A DNA stretch of 36,922 bases from Oscillatoriaceae cyanobacterium M33_DOE_052 (GCA_015296065.1 DVDU01000059.1:1-36922); one strand, 5' to 3'. Counted from the first letter of the stretch, positions 1-7,490 are shown. Program-made: numbers and translations. Notes: a model not told the origin generated them from the letters alone.

Positions 1-210
1 ACTACGAGCCTTGAGGGCTAAAGCCCTACTACGAACCTTTTTTAAGAGGGCTGAAGCCCAACTACGAACCTTTTTTAAGAGGGCTGAAGGAGGGTGCTAC
101 GAACCTTTTTTAAGAGGGCTGAAGCCCAACTACGAACCTTTTTTAAGAGGGCTGAAGCCCAACTACGAACCTTTTTTAAGAGGGCTGAAGGAGGGTGCTA
201 CGAACCTTCT
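1..210. repeat. 33-nt tandem repeat array (ACTACGAACC family)
   Basis: Six to seven head-to-tail units begin with ACTACGAACC or CTACGAACC, continue with a T-run and AAGAGGGCTGAAG, and end in either CCCA or GAGGGTG. The CCCA / CCCA / GAGGGTG pattern occurs twice, so a three-unit block seems to have been duplicated. Because units are near multiples of three, one frame stays open from 11 to 238, but its product is only the translated repeat. A related array in opposite orientation lies at 36333-36535. There are no unique spacers, so this is not CRISPR. Confidence 0.9.
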
Positions 211-249
211 CCCCGATGACAATGAAGTTGTTTATTAACCCAAAATATC

Positions 250-504
250 ATGCAAATCATTAAACTAAAAGTCCGCTCTGATGCTGAGGGAAAAGTCATT
301 TTCCAAGTCCCTCAAGATTTAGCAAATCAAGAGTTAGAAATGGCTGTTATCTATCAGCCTGTGGCTCAAACAAGCCCAATTCAACCCCCGGAATCATTGG
401 GCTGGCCTGCTGGTTTCTTTGAACAAACAGCGGGCTGTTTAGCTGATGAGCCATTAGTCAGATATGACCAAGGGGAATATGAGCTAAGGGAGGATATAGA
501 GTGA
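250..504 (+). CDS. Antitoxin-like protein upstream of VapC
   Basis: An 84-residue acidic protein whose stop overlaps the start of the VapC gene by 4 nt (GTGA), the usual coupling of a type II antitoxin to its toxin. The N-terminus (MQIIKLKVRSDAEGKVIFQV) looks like the short beta-rich start of AbrB/VapB-like or cyanobacterial DUF-type antitoxins, but I see no clear DNA-binding motif. The C-terminal half, with an acidic YDQGEYELREDIE end, would be the toxin-binding tail. In this family the antitoxin neutralises the PIN nuclease and represses its own promoter. Assignment rests mainly on position and size; the family is not recognised with certainty. Confidence 0.65.
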   Translation: MQIIKLKVRSDAEGKVIFQVPQDLANQELEMAVIYQPVAQTSPIQPPESLGWPAGFFEQTAGCLADEPLVRYDQGEYELREDIE

Positions 505-908
505 TTTATTTGCTAGATACTAATGTTTGTATTATTTACCTGAATCGGCGCACATCTGGAGTGCAGCAACATTTAGAAAGGTTATCGCCGAGGGATGTGG
601 CGGTTTGTTCTGTGGTTAAGGCTGAATTGTTTTATGGGGCGATGAAAAGCTCAAACCCAACTCGGACAATGGCTCTACAGGAAGTATTTTTAAGTCAGTT
701 TGTTTCCTTACCTTTTGATGATGTAGCCGCGAATATCTTTGGGAGAATTCGGGCTCAATTGGCTGCTTCAGGAACGCCGATCGGCCCCTATGACCTGCAA
801 ATTGCGGCGATCGCTTTAGCAAATAATCTGGTTTTGGTGACTCATAATGTGAGAGAGTTTGTCCGGGTGGAAGGGTTACGCCTAGAGGACTGGGAAGCTC
901 AGGGGTGA
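501..908 (+). CDS. vapC: VapC-family PIN-domain toxin ribonuclease
   Basis: A 135-residue PIN-domain protein, full length for VapC. Acidic metal-binding residues occur in the expected order: D6 in YLLDTNVCIIYL, the glutamate of KAELFYGAMKS, and the aspartate of GPYDLQIAAIAL, with the strand LVTHNVREF near the C-terminus. VapC toxins cleave RNA (often initiator tRNA or the sarcin-ricin loop) with Mg or Mn and are inhibited by the cognate antitoxin. The GTG start overlaps the antitoxin stop by 4 nt, implying translational coupling. The RNA target cannot be told from sequence. Confidence 0.88.
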   Translation: MIYLLDTNVCIIYLNRRTSGVQQHLERLSPRDVAVCSVVKAELFYGAMKSSNPTRTMALQEVFLSQFVSLPFDDVAANIFGRIRAQLAASGTPIGPYDLQIAAIALANNLVLVTHNVREFVRVEGLRLEDWEAQG

Positions 909-945
909 CGGGGAGAATGGGGGAGATGGAGTGAAAGGTTTCTCT

Positions 946-1020
946 GTAGGGGCGAAGCATCCCGGTAGATAGGCGATCGGCTTTACCCAGATATGAGCCC
1001 CGGGATGCTTCGCCCTCCCC
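946..1020. repeat. Dispersed MITE-like inverted repeat (GTAGGGGCGA family)
   Basis: Imperfect terminal inverted repeats pair GGGGCGAAGCATCCCGG near the left end with CCGGGATGCTTCGCCC near the right end around a 35-nt centre containing GCGATCGG. Relatives with the same GTAGGGGCGA start and GGGATGC-TGCGCCC-type end occur at 23678-23753 and 27243-27313. There is no ORF inside, so it is non-autonomous or a structural repeat. It separates vapC from the HAD gene. Confidence 0.75.
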
Positions 1021-1094
1021 ATACCTCCATCTCCTCCACCCTCCCCGATGACATTTGTGGGAATCGTGAATTTTTAATTACTGCTGTGGAGAAA

Positions 1095-1772
1095 ATGCTA
1101 AAAACTATTGATTTGGGAGAAATTACCCCAGAAAATCAGCCAAAAGTCATCTTTTTTGATGCCGTAGGCACTTTATTTGGCGTCCGAGGTGGCGTGGGGG
1201 AAGTTTACGCCCAACAAGCAAAGCAGTTTGGTGTAGATGTGGCGCCAGAACTGCTGACAGAATATTTTATGAACAGCTTTCGCGCCGCTCCCGAAGCCGC
1301 TTTTCCCGACGCCTCACCCGAGCAGCTCCCCCAGTTAGAGTTTGACTGGTGGGAGGCGATCGCCCGCCAAACCTTCCACCAAGCCAACGTCCTCCACCAG
1401 TTCCCCCACTGGGGCGACTTCTTCACCCACCTTTATCACCACTTCGCCAGCGCCGCACCGTGGGACCTCTACCCCGACGTACATCCCCAACTGCAACGCC
1501 TCCAAACCCTCCATATCCAGCTCGGCGTCTTATCCAACTTTGACACCAGACTTTACTCCGTCTTAAAAGCATTACAACTTGACCACTTTTTCTCCTCCAT
1601 CACCATCTCCACCGCCGTCGGCGCCGCCAAACCGGACCCCCACATCTTCGCCGTCGCCCTCGCCAAACACCAATGTCCCCCCCACCAAGCATGGCACGTA
1701 GGCGACAGCCACAAAGAAGACTACCTCGGCGCCGCCGCCGCCGGTTTGCGCCCCATCCTAGTCCAGCGATGA
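1095..1772 (+). CDS. HAD-superfamily hydrolase (subfamily IA, REG-2-like)
   Basis: A soluble HAD phosphatase-type protein of 225 residues from the ATG at 1095. Motif I is FFDAVGTLFG: the nucleophile Asp is present, while the usual acid two residues later is Val, as in REG-2-like members. Motif II is LSNFD, motif III the Lys of GAAKPDPHIF, and motif IV is GDSHKEDYLGA. Substrates of such proteins are small phosphorylated metabolites and cannot be predicted. An upstream in-frame start at 993 falls inside the MITE-like repeat, so the start at 1095 (GGAG just upstream) is preferred. The C-terminal half is strikingly rich in C at third codon positions. Confidence 0.8.
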   Translation: MLKTIDLGEITPENQPKVIFFDAVGTLFGVRGGVGEVYAQQAKQFGVDVAPELLTEYFMNSFRAAPEAAFPDASPEQLPQLEFDWWEAIARQTFHQANVLHQFPHWGDFFTHLYHHFASAAPWDLYPDVHPQLQRLQTLHIQLGVLSNFDTRLYSVLKALQLDHFFSSITISTAVGAAKPDPHIFAVALAKHQCPPHQAWHVGDSHKEDYLGAAAAGLRPILVQR

Positions 1773-1803
1773 CAAAGGACAAAGGGCAAAGGACAAATGA
1801 CCA
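1770..1803. repeat. Short degenerate 7-nt repeat (GACAAAG/GACAAAT)
   Basis: Tandem degenerate heptamers of the form GGACAAA or TGACAAA directly follow the HAD stop codon. The same sequence type, in either orientation, occurs at 9100-9170, 19078-19144, 20158-20215, 21975-22065, 22866-22911 and 24657-24770. It resembles the short tandemly repeated repetitive (STRR) sequences known from filamentous cyanobacteria. Confidence 0.7.
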
Positions 1804-1806
1804 AAC

Positions 1807-1827
1807 TTGTACTACAATGTAGTATAA
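1807..1827. promoter_or_regulatory. Candidate operator palindrome upstream of rtcB
   Basis: A 21-nt near-perfect inverted repeat, TTGTACTAC-AAT-GTAGTATAA, with one mismatch in 9-nt arms around a 3-nt centre. It overlaps a TATAAA that could be a -10 element and lies 27 nt before the rtcB start. Size and symmetry suit a dimeric repressor site. No -35 box is convincing, and the cognate regulator is not identified. Confidence 0.35.
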
Positions 1828-1854
1828 AAGAGTCGCACGATTAAACAGCCCCCT

Positions 1855-4002
1855 ATGCCCTACGAAAACCTAGAGCTATCCACCCCCAAGCCAGTGCTAT
1901 CTTGGGCCAACCACGAGCTAGGTTACGAAGAAATGAGAATGGCGCGTAACGTCGCCTCCCTCCCCTTCGTATATAAACACGTGGCCCTGATGCCAGACGT
2001 ACATTTAGGCAAAGGCGCCTTAGTCGGCTCAGTGTTAGCCACCAAAGAAGCCATCATCCCCGCCGCTGTGGGGGTGGATATTGGCTGCTTTACCGGCGAT
2101 ACCTTGGTGCCTCTGGCGGATGGCAAGTCTTATCCTCTGGAGGAACTGGCTTCATGGGAACGAGAGTTCATTGTTTATGCCTGCACCAGCACCGGACGCA
2201 TCGTTGCAGCCAAGGCGATCGCCCGGTTAACACGTCGCCAAGCTCCCCTAGTCAAAGTCATTCTCGATAACGGAGCCGAAATCAAATGCACCCCAGATCA
2301 TCAATTCATGCGGCGTGATGGCACCTACCAAGAAGCCAGCCACCTCAAACCCGGTACATCCTTAATGCCGTTTTACACCAAAACCGACAAGGATGGTTAT
2401 ACCCTCATCCAGCAAAACTACTCCGGTCATTATCAAAAAGCCCACTGGATTATCGCCCGTTCCGGTCTGTTAGGAAATATACCTGCCTTCCCCAACCAAA
2501 AAACTGTGATTCATCACAAAAACTTTGATGAGGCAGACAACCGACCAGAAAACCTAGAATTCATGGGACATAAAGACCATTCGACTTATCATCGCTCCTT
2601 AGTTGAAAGAAATACGCATTGGCAATCTCCGGAATTTGAGGAAAAAAGAAAACAGGCTCTTTCTCAGAAAGCCCGCACCCCCGAAGGATATCAAGCCTTA
2701 GCGGCAAGAGGCACAAAAAATATTCGGCGCTATATGCAGGAGCGTCCCGAACACTTCCGCTCATCTGTAGCCGGTAATGGCTCCCGAGGGAAACGGTATT
2801 TAATTGACTACAACACCAGCGAAAGGGGGAGAAAGAAAAGCCAAGAAATTGCCAATCGCCTTTACGCCTGTGAAACCTGCGGCGAGCTAGTTAAAAGTCC
2901 CATTGGCCTACATAACCACCGCCGCCACACACACGGATATAACCACAAAGTAGTAGAAATCATTCCCCTAGAAGAGCGGCAAGATGTTTACTGCTTAACC
3001 GTCCCGGAATATCACAACTTTGCCCTCACTGCAGGCGTTTTTGTGCATAACTGTGGCATGTGCGCCGTCAAAACCACCTTTACCGCCGACCAGCTCGAAG
3101 GCAAACTCAAAAAAATCCGCCAAGACATCGAAGCCGCCATCCCCGTCGGCTTTGATGAAAACAAAGACGCCGAAAAACCAGTCACCAACTGGCAAGGATG
3201 GCGGGACTTTTCCGAACTACATCGCGGTGTCCAACACCTAGAAGGAAAAGCCCTGAAACAGATGGGCTCCCTCGGCGGAGGCAACCACTTTATCGAAGTT
3301 TGCCTCGACACCGAGAACACCGTGTGGTTAATGCTGCACTCCGGTTCTCGCCATATTGGCAACAAACTCGCCGAATGCCACATCGACACCGCCAAAGAAC
3401 TGGCAAAACTGGCACAAACCCGCCTCCCAGACCCAGACTTGGCTTACTTCATCGCCGGGACACCGGAATTTGATGCCTACTGGCGGGACCTGCAGTGGGC
3501 GCAAAACTACGCCCGCAAAAATCGCGATGTGATGATGGCGCGGTTTCTCCGAGTAGTGGAAAAGTACCTCGCCGGAGGCAAAAGCACCAAACCTGTATTA
3601 CAAGTTAACTGCCACCATAATTACTCAGAAAAAGAACTCCACTTTGGCGAGGAAGTTTACGTCACCCGGAAAGGAGCCGTCCGCGCCAGAACCGAAGACT
3701 ACGGCATCATTCCCGGCTCAATGGGAGCGAAATCTTTCATCGTCAAAGGCAAAGGCAATGCCGAAAGTTACTGCTCCTGCTCTCATGGCGCCGGGAGATT
3801 AATGTCTCGCAGCAAAGCCAAAAAACAGTTCACCCAGGAGGACTTAATTGCCCAAACTGAAGGCATAGAATGCCGCAAAGATAGCGGCGTCATCGATGAA
3901 ATTCCCGGCGCTTACAAGTCTATTGATGAAGTGATGCACAACCAATCAGATTTAGTGGAAGTGGTGGCTACCCTCAAGCAGGTTATCTGCGTCAAAGGGT
4001 GA
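1855..4002 (+). CDS. rtcB: RNA-splicing ligase RtcB, intein-interrupted
   Basis: RtcB joins RNA ends bearing 2',3'-cyclic phosphate or 3'-phosphate to 5'-OH ends using GTP and Mn. The 715-residue precursor contains a 322-residue intein (78-399); removing it leaves a 393-residue extein of normal RtcB size. Family motifs are visible on both sides: MPDVHLGKG and AVGVDIG before the insertion; CGMCAVKT, LGGGNHFIEV, LHSGSRHIGN, VNCHHNYSEKE and SYCSCSHGAGRLMSRSKAKK after it. The last contains the histidine that carries the guanylate. The intein interrupts the conserved DIGCGM motif just before its metal-binding Cys (residue 400), so ligase activity should depend on splicing. The gene stands alone and ends at a strong terminator; no RtcR regulator or archease gene is adjacent. 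Confidence 0.95.
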   Translation: MPYENLELSTPKPVLSWANHELGYEEMRMARNVASLPFVYKHVALMPDVHLGKGALVGSVLATKEAIIPAAVGVDIGCFTGDTLVPLADGKSYPLEELASWEREFIVYACTSTGRIVAAKAIARLTRRQAPLVKVILDNGAEIKCTPDHQFMRRDGTYQEASHLKPGTSLMPFYTKTDKDGYTLIQQNYSGHYQKAHWIIARSGLLGNIPAFPNQKTVIHHKNFDEADNRPENLEFMGHKDHSTYHRSLVERNTHWQSPEFEEKRKQALSQKARTPEGYQALAARGTKNIRRYMQERPEHFRSSVAGNGSRGKRYLIDYNTSERGRKKSQEIANRLYACETCGELVKSPIGLHNHRRHTHGYNHKVVEIIPLEERQDVYCLTVPEYHNFALTAGVFVHNCGMCAVKTTFTADQLEGKLKKIRQDIEAAIPVGFDENKDAEKPVTNWQGWRDFSELHRGVQHLEGKALKQMGSLGGGNHFIEVCLDTENTVWLMLHSGSRHIGNKLAECHIDTAKELAKLAQTRLPDPDLAYFIAGTPEFDAYWRDLQWAQNYARKNRDVMMARFLRVVEKYLAGGKSTKPVLQVNCHHNYSEKELHFGEEVYVTRKGAVRARTEDYGIIPGSMGAKSFIVKGKGNAESYCSCSHGAGRLMSRSKAKKQFTQEDLIAQTEGIECRKDSGVIDEIPGAYKSIDEVMHNQSDLVEVVATLKQVICVKG
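2086..3051 (+). other. Intein with HNH endonuclease motif and C2H2-like finger
   Basis: In-frame insertion of 322 residues in RtcB. It begins CFTGDTLVPLADG (block A, Cys1), has a block B GAEIKCTPDHQFM (TxxH), a block F VYCLTVPEYHNFAL and ends AGVFVHN (block G, terminal Asn) followed by Cys as the first C-extein residue, so all splicing residues are intact. Between the splicing blocks, precursor residues 219-246 (IHHKNFDEADNRPENLEFM and HKDHSTYH) form an HNH-type homing nuclease core. Residues 339-360 form a C-x2-C-x12-H-x4-H finger (CETCGELVKS, then HNHRRHTH) that may help bind DNA. It looks splicing-competent, possibly still mobile. From memory, the archaeal RtcB homologue PH1602 carries an intein at the same Cys. 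Confidence 0.93.
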
Positions 4003-4022
4003 AATCAACCGCAAAAACCTAA

Positions 4023-4096
4023 AGCCGAAGAAACCCGGGTTGTCAACCAACCCGGGTTTCTTCGGCTAGAAAAACCCCGGTTTTTTTACCGGGGTT
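4023..4096. terminator. Double hairpin bidirectional terminator
   Basis: A perfect 20-bp stem pairs 4023-4042 with 4048-4067 around a 5-nt loop. A second 9-bp stem (AACCCCGGT / ACCGGGGTT, 4073-4081 with 4088-4096) follows. Read on the - strand, the second stem is followed by a T-run. The site lies between convergent rtcB (+) and the DUF4278-like gene (-), so it probably stops both. The first stem contains the AGAAACCCGGGTT repeat core found elsewhere in the window. Confidence 0.85.
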
Positions 4097-4120
4097 CTTT
4101 AATGCCAGCTTCTGGCCATT

Positions 4121-4534
4121 TTAGGAAATAGCGCAAGTAAGCTGCTCCCATTCTTTTTTTAGCATTTCTATCAGCTTTTGATCTCCCCGCTGTTCAGCCG
4201 CTTGCAGCCGCCGCTCTAAATTCCGGCAGATATTAACTTCGTGAATTTTGGCTACTTCTGCCCACATATCCTTAGAAGTCTGGCTGGTGAACACACCCGA
4301 ACCTGCTTTAGTTGATGCAGGTTCCCTTTTAGGCGCAGAAGTGGGAGCAGTGGCACCATTGTTATAGGCAATACCGCGATATTTGAGAATTTCCACCGAC
4401 TGCGGAGCAGTCATGTGTCGGGGATAGCGTGTGTGCCAGGAGCAACCCCGGTACAAGCCGCCTTCTGGGCCTTCCATCATCTCAATTGTCGGGGGGTCGT
4501 AATCGTATTTGGTGCCGCGATAATTTAGTTTCAT
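4121..4534 (-). CDS. DUF4278-like cyanobacterial protein
   Basis: The N-terminus MKLNYRGTKYDYDPP, followed by YRGCSWHTRYPRH and ILKYRGIAYN, matches the short YRG-containing domain (DUF4278) common in cyanobacteria; its function is unknown. Residues from about 50 to 80 are a Pro/Ala/Thr-rich linker. The C-terminal 60 residues (ICRNLERRLQAAEQRGDQKL and onward) are charged and helical, perhaps a coiled coil. No signal peptide is seen. I start at 4534, where the domain begins; an ATG four codons upstream (4546) is equally possible, and neither has a strong Shine-Dalgarno site. The gene stands alone, convergent with rtcB. Confidence 0.72.
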   Translation of the reverse strand: MKLNYRGTKYDYDPPTIEMMEGPEGGLYRGCSWHTRYPRHMTAPQSVEILKYRGIAYNNGATAPTSAPKREPASTKAGSGVFTSQTSKDMWAEVAKIHEVNICRNLERRLQAAEQRGDQKLIEMLKKEWEQLTCAIS

Positions 4535-4947
4535 ATCGTTTTTCATCAGTAAATCAACTCAGGTAGGTTTCGCAAAAGTCAGGATTTCAAAACAACTATT
4601 TAGTGGTTATGTATTTAATTATACAGTTTTTCCAAAGAAAATCAGCATATTAAACAAAACTTAACAAAGTTAATCCCCAATGGGGTGACAGGGGACCCCG
4701 GAGAGGGGGGATCTGACCAGTGTCAGTTTTTTGATTTGAAAAACCTGCAAACCTAGAAAGCGCAAGGAGGGGAGAGCTTCACCACACTAAATTATGAAAT
4801 CCTTATCGGATCAGGGTTTGACAAAAAACCTACCTCTGGAAGGATGCGGCGGGTGGGGAGGGGTGGGGAGATTTTCTGCCCCACCCGACCCCGAGTGGAT
4901 CCCGTCTTTGGCTCCTCCATCTCACCTGCCCCCCTGCCAAAGTGCTT
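4535..4947. other. Intergenic stretch without a recognised gene
   Basis: It contains the presumed promoter region of the DUF4278-like gene (AT-rich around 4590-4670) and a G-rich segment around 4680-4710. A short open frame at 4794-5099 on the + strand overlaps the membrane-protein gene and has low-complexity content, so I do not call it. I see no RNA gene or motif here. Confidence 0.5.
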
Positions 4948-5370
4948 CTATTCTTTGCCAACCCACTGCCATAAAGGATGAGACGGTCCCTGCTGGCGGA
5001 TGCGCATCACCTGCTGCTCCAAACGTTTGCGCTCCAACGGGGGTAAACCAAACAGAATATTTCGACTTTGCCAGACCAAAACTGCCACCGTCATGCTGAT
5101 GCAGGTGATGATTCCCAGGGTGGGGAGGGTATTTTCCCAAATATTAATGGTGTAGCGCAAAGCTGCCCAGGTAAAGTCGTCGAGCAAAAGCGAAATTTGG
5201 GGGCGCAAACTCCACACACTGAGGGATCCGGCGGTACTCCACAGAGCCAATACCACCAACCACCTGCCCCAAACTGTGAGCTGGTGTAGCTTCTGCACTT
5301 GTCGGACAAAGGTGGGGTCACGAACCGGTAGGTCGGCGGAGCCATTGAGAGTTTCGGAGTCAGGAAGCAT
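4948..5370 (-). CDS. Small two-helix membrane protein, unknown function
   Basis: A 140-residue protein with a polar N-terminus (1-32), a hydrophobic segment at about 34-56 (WGRWLVVLALWSTAGSLSVW) and a second at about 81-101 (TLPTLGIITCISMTVAVLVW). The loop between them is about 25 residues, and the C-terminus is positively charged (PLERKRLEQQVMRIRQQ). By the positive-inside rule the C-terminal tail is probably cytoplasmic. I do not recognise a named family; it resembles small conserved cyanobacterial membrane proteins. Start is the ATG at 5370. No operon partner is visible. Confidence 0.6.
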   Translation of the reverse strand: MLPDSETLNGSADLPVRDPTFVRQVQKLHQLTVWGRWLVVLALWSTAGSLSVWSLRPQISLLLDDFTWAALRYTINIWENTLPTLGIITCISMTVAVLVWQSRNILFGLPPLERKRLEQQVMRIRQQGPSHPLWQWVGKE

Positions 5371-5874
5371 CGGCTAGTACGCTTGGGAGAAACAATCCTA
5401 TTTTAGATTGTGCAGAAGCACCACAGCGGCCAACGGTCCACGGAGGCTCTGCCTCCTTTATGCCTGAAGTGGTTCATCACATCACTATTTTATCTCAGTC
5501 AGCAGTGGTTATTTATCAATAAACTTGGAGCATTACAAGCAATATATACAAAATCCAGTTATGGGGATAATTACAGCTTTTTCAACAGGGATTTAGTACA
5601 GACCGGTCTCGACCCCTCACCCTAAATCCACTTCGACAGGCTCATTGCATCGCCTCTACCAAAGAGGGAAAGGGACTTTGAAGATGGACACATTTTTTCA
5701 GAACCGGCTGTAAATATGATTTTTATCGCCAGCATATCAGGTGACAAAGTTTTAAGTTTAGCTTAATTGGATGAATTTATTGTAAATCTTGATTAGCTAT
5801 TTTTTTGAATATTAGATAACTTTTATTTGCCATTGTTATTGGACTTGATTGATTATTTTATTTGAATTTTTGGG
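5371..5874. other. Intergenic, AT-rich, no gene seen
   Basis: About 500 bp without a credible ORF. Base composition turns AT-rich after about 5700. A short open frame at 5410-5625 on the + strand has no family resemblance or start signal. This stretch precedes the hsdR remnant and may hold more degraded sequence that I cannot identify. Confidence 0.5.
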
Positions 5875-6038
5875 GTGAGCAACCGCGTTTTTCGGGATAA
5901 ACCCGCAGGCTTATTGGTGGACTACATCGGCATTGGGCAAAGACTGAAAGAGGCATGAGGGTATGATTCCGCCCCAGACCACTGATGCTGGAAAAATACG
6001 ATATCGTCAAAGCCATGTTTCAAGGCTGAGATTACCAG
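5875..6038 (+). pseudogene. Fossil fragment of type I restriction subunit HsdR
   Basis: Two short reading frames recall consecutive parts of the HsdR motor domain. From 5875 one reads [20 protein letters not shown] and then LKEA before a TGA at 5956. From 5985 a frame shifted by two reads MLEKYDIVKAMFQG, then TGA, then DYQ. In intact HsdR the matching segments are of the type [16 protein letters not shown] and ML-KYEIV-MFHGFDY, a few tens of residues apart. Two stops and a frameshift within 160 nt, with nothing recognisable on either side, mark a dead relic. No hsdM or hsdS is in the window. Confidence 0.72.
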
Positions 6039-6241
6039 TGCGGCTGACAAGGCTCCGCCCCAGAACGCTTGGTGGTCAGGGCAGAAGCCCTATATGCTAG
6101 CTGGGTTGCTGTTGAAGCCAATCAGACGAGCCTACCCAAACCAGGCAAATCCGACCAGAGGGCGATCGTGCTGAAAACCTCCCACCGAATCAAGCAATCC
6201 TTGATTCACAATGTACTCATCACGCATCTCAGCCATTGACT

Positions 6242-6946
6242 ATGAAAAAGATAATTTTCGCCACCGCCTCAATTATCGGGTCGTTTTTCCTGGCTACACC
6301 AGTGCAAGCCGTCTCCCAGAGACACTTAGAGCAATTGCGAACCACCAATAAATGTGTCAACTGCGACCTGGTGCGTGCAGACTTAGTGAGTACCAACCTC
6401 AGCGGTGCGGACCTCAGCGGAGCTAACCTCACCAGCGCCAATCTATTTGGTGCCAATCTCAGAGACGCCGATTTAAGGCGAGCATCTCTGGGGAGTGCTT
6501 CTTTGAGTGGTGCATCTCTAGGGGGTGCTTTCTTAAGTGGCGCCTTTCTCAAAGATGCTTTTCTGCGCGGGAGCAACTTGCAAGGTGCTAATTTAACCAG
6601 CGCCAACCTCACCGGTGCGAACCTCAGTCGCGCCACTTTGGTAGATGCGGTGATGAACCGCGCTAACTTCAGCGGCGCTTATTTGTTTGATGCCAATTTG
6701 AAAAATGGCAATTTGCAAGAAGCGAACTTCAGCAGTGCTTATCTGGAAGGGGCGGACTTCAACGGCGCCAACCTGCAAAAAGGTAATTTTAAAAACGCCG
6801 ATTTGAGAAATAGCGATTTCAGTGAGGCTGACTTGAGGGGTGCCAACCTCGGCGGTGCCAACCTCGGCGGTGCCAATCTTTTTAATGCAAATCTTTGTGA
6901 TGCCACTATGCCTGACGGCTCAAAAAGTCGCCAAGGTTGTCAGTAG
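6242..6946 (+). CDS. Secreted pentapeptide-repeat protein
   Basis: A 234-residue protein starting MKKIIFATASIIGSFFLATP with a cleavable signal peptide ending near VQA, so it is probably periplasmic. After LRTTNKCVNCDLVRADL, a CxxC element common at the head of secreted cyanobacterial pentapeptide proteins, come about 35 A(D/N)LXX repeats (residues about 45-225) forming a right-handed quadrilateral beta-helix. It ends in LCDATMPDGSKSRQGC, where Cys may pair with an upstream Cys. Function of this class is unknown. The ATG at 6242 is chosen over a TTG two codons upstream because MKK starts the signal peptide. Confidence 0.9.
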   Translation: MKKIIFATASIIGSFFLATPVQAVSQRHLEQLRTTNKCVNCDLVRADLVSTNLSGADLSGANLTSANLFGANLRDADLRRASLGSASLSGASLGGAFLSGAFLKDAFLRGSNLQGANLTSANLTGANLSRATLVDAVMNRANFSGAYLFDANLKNGNLQEANFSSAYLEGADFNGANLQKGNFKNADLRNSDFSEADLRGANLGGANLGGANLFNANLCDATMPDGSKSRQGCQ

Positions 6947-6962
6947 GAGGTAGGGGACGGGG

Positions 6963-7160
6963 ACTTTGGGGAGTGTGGGGAGTGTGGGGAGTGTGGGGAG
7001 TGTGGGGAGTGTGGGGAGTGTGGGGAGTGTGGGCTCTTCCCCATCTTCCCCCTCTTCCCACCCCATCTTCCCCCTCTTCCCACCCCTCCCCATCTTCCCC
7101 CTCTTCCCTCTCTTCCCCCTCTTCCCAATCACCCCGTCTCCCCGTCTCCCAGTCTCCCCG
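6963..7160. repeat. 9-nt minisatellite with opposite-strand CT-rich tract
   Basis: About seven tandem copies of GGGGAGTGT (6967-7031) are followed by a pyrimidine-rich tract of CTTCCCC/CATCTTCCCC units and then CCCCGTCTCC units up to about 7160. The right half is roughly complementary to the left, giving a G-rich/C-rich imperfect inverted arrangement. A similar composite occurs at 36636-36760. Open frames through it are repeat translations, not genes. Confidence 0.85.
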
Positions 7161-7229
7161 TCTGTCTTTCCGGAGACAGCATCACCGAATCGGAATCCAG
7201 TAAAAATACCATTACTGGAGGCTACATTT

Positions 7230-7448
7230 ATGTTTCACCTCTCTACTCTCGGTGGGTTTAGCTATCAACTGCGTGAATTTGCTGATTTAGATGGTTTTGT
7301 CCCCGAACCGGGCGATCGTCCCAAGAACTTCAGATGGGAAGGAGACAGACAATGGGACTCCCAGACTTGGAAAGAATTCCTCTACCGTGCCCAAGACAGA
7401 AAACACAAAGTCCAGCAATTAAGCTCCCTTTGGGAAGCAGCTTCCTAG
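7230..7448 (+). CDS. 72-residue small protein, unknown function
   Basis: MFHLSTLGGFSYQLREFADL starts at the ATG at 7230, preceded by CTGGAGG at a suitable distance, which argues for translation. The rest is hydrophilic, Trp/Arg-rich and contains PEPGDRPKNFRWEGDRQWDS, then a short basic helix RAQDRKHKVQQL. No signal peptide or membrane segment is seen. I believe similar small proteins exist in other filamentous cyanobacteria but cannot name a family. The gene is convergent with prfA across a terminator. Confidence 0.6.
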   Translation: MFHLSTLGGFSYQLREFADLDGFVPEPGDRPKNFRWEGDRQWDSQTWKEFLYRAQDRKHKVQQLSSLWEAAS

Positions 7449-7490
7449 ACCGAGTGTCCTTAGTCCTTTGTCTGACTGTCAACAGCCAAT

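Noticed and set aside
11-238. 75-codon open frame across the first repeat array
   Set aside because: It only translates the 33-nt repeat; there is no start signal and no non-repeat content.
993-1094. N-terminal extension of the HAD hydrolase
   Set aside because: The extra 34 residues translate the end of a MITE-like repeat; HAD proteins begin a few residues before motif I.
4794-5099. 101-codon + strand frame
   Set aside because: Overlaps the membrane-protein gene on the other strand and is Pro/Cys-rich low complexity.
6937-7203. Several 60-90 codon frames on both strands through the minisatellite
   Set aside because: Products are Val-Trp-Gly or Ser-Pro repeats dictated by the DNA repeat.
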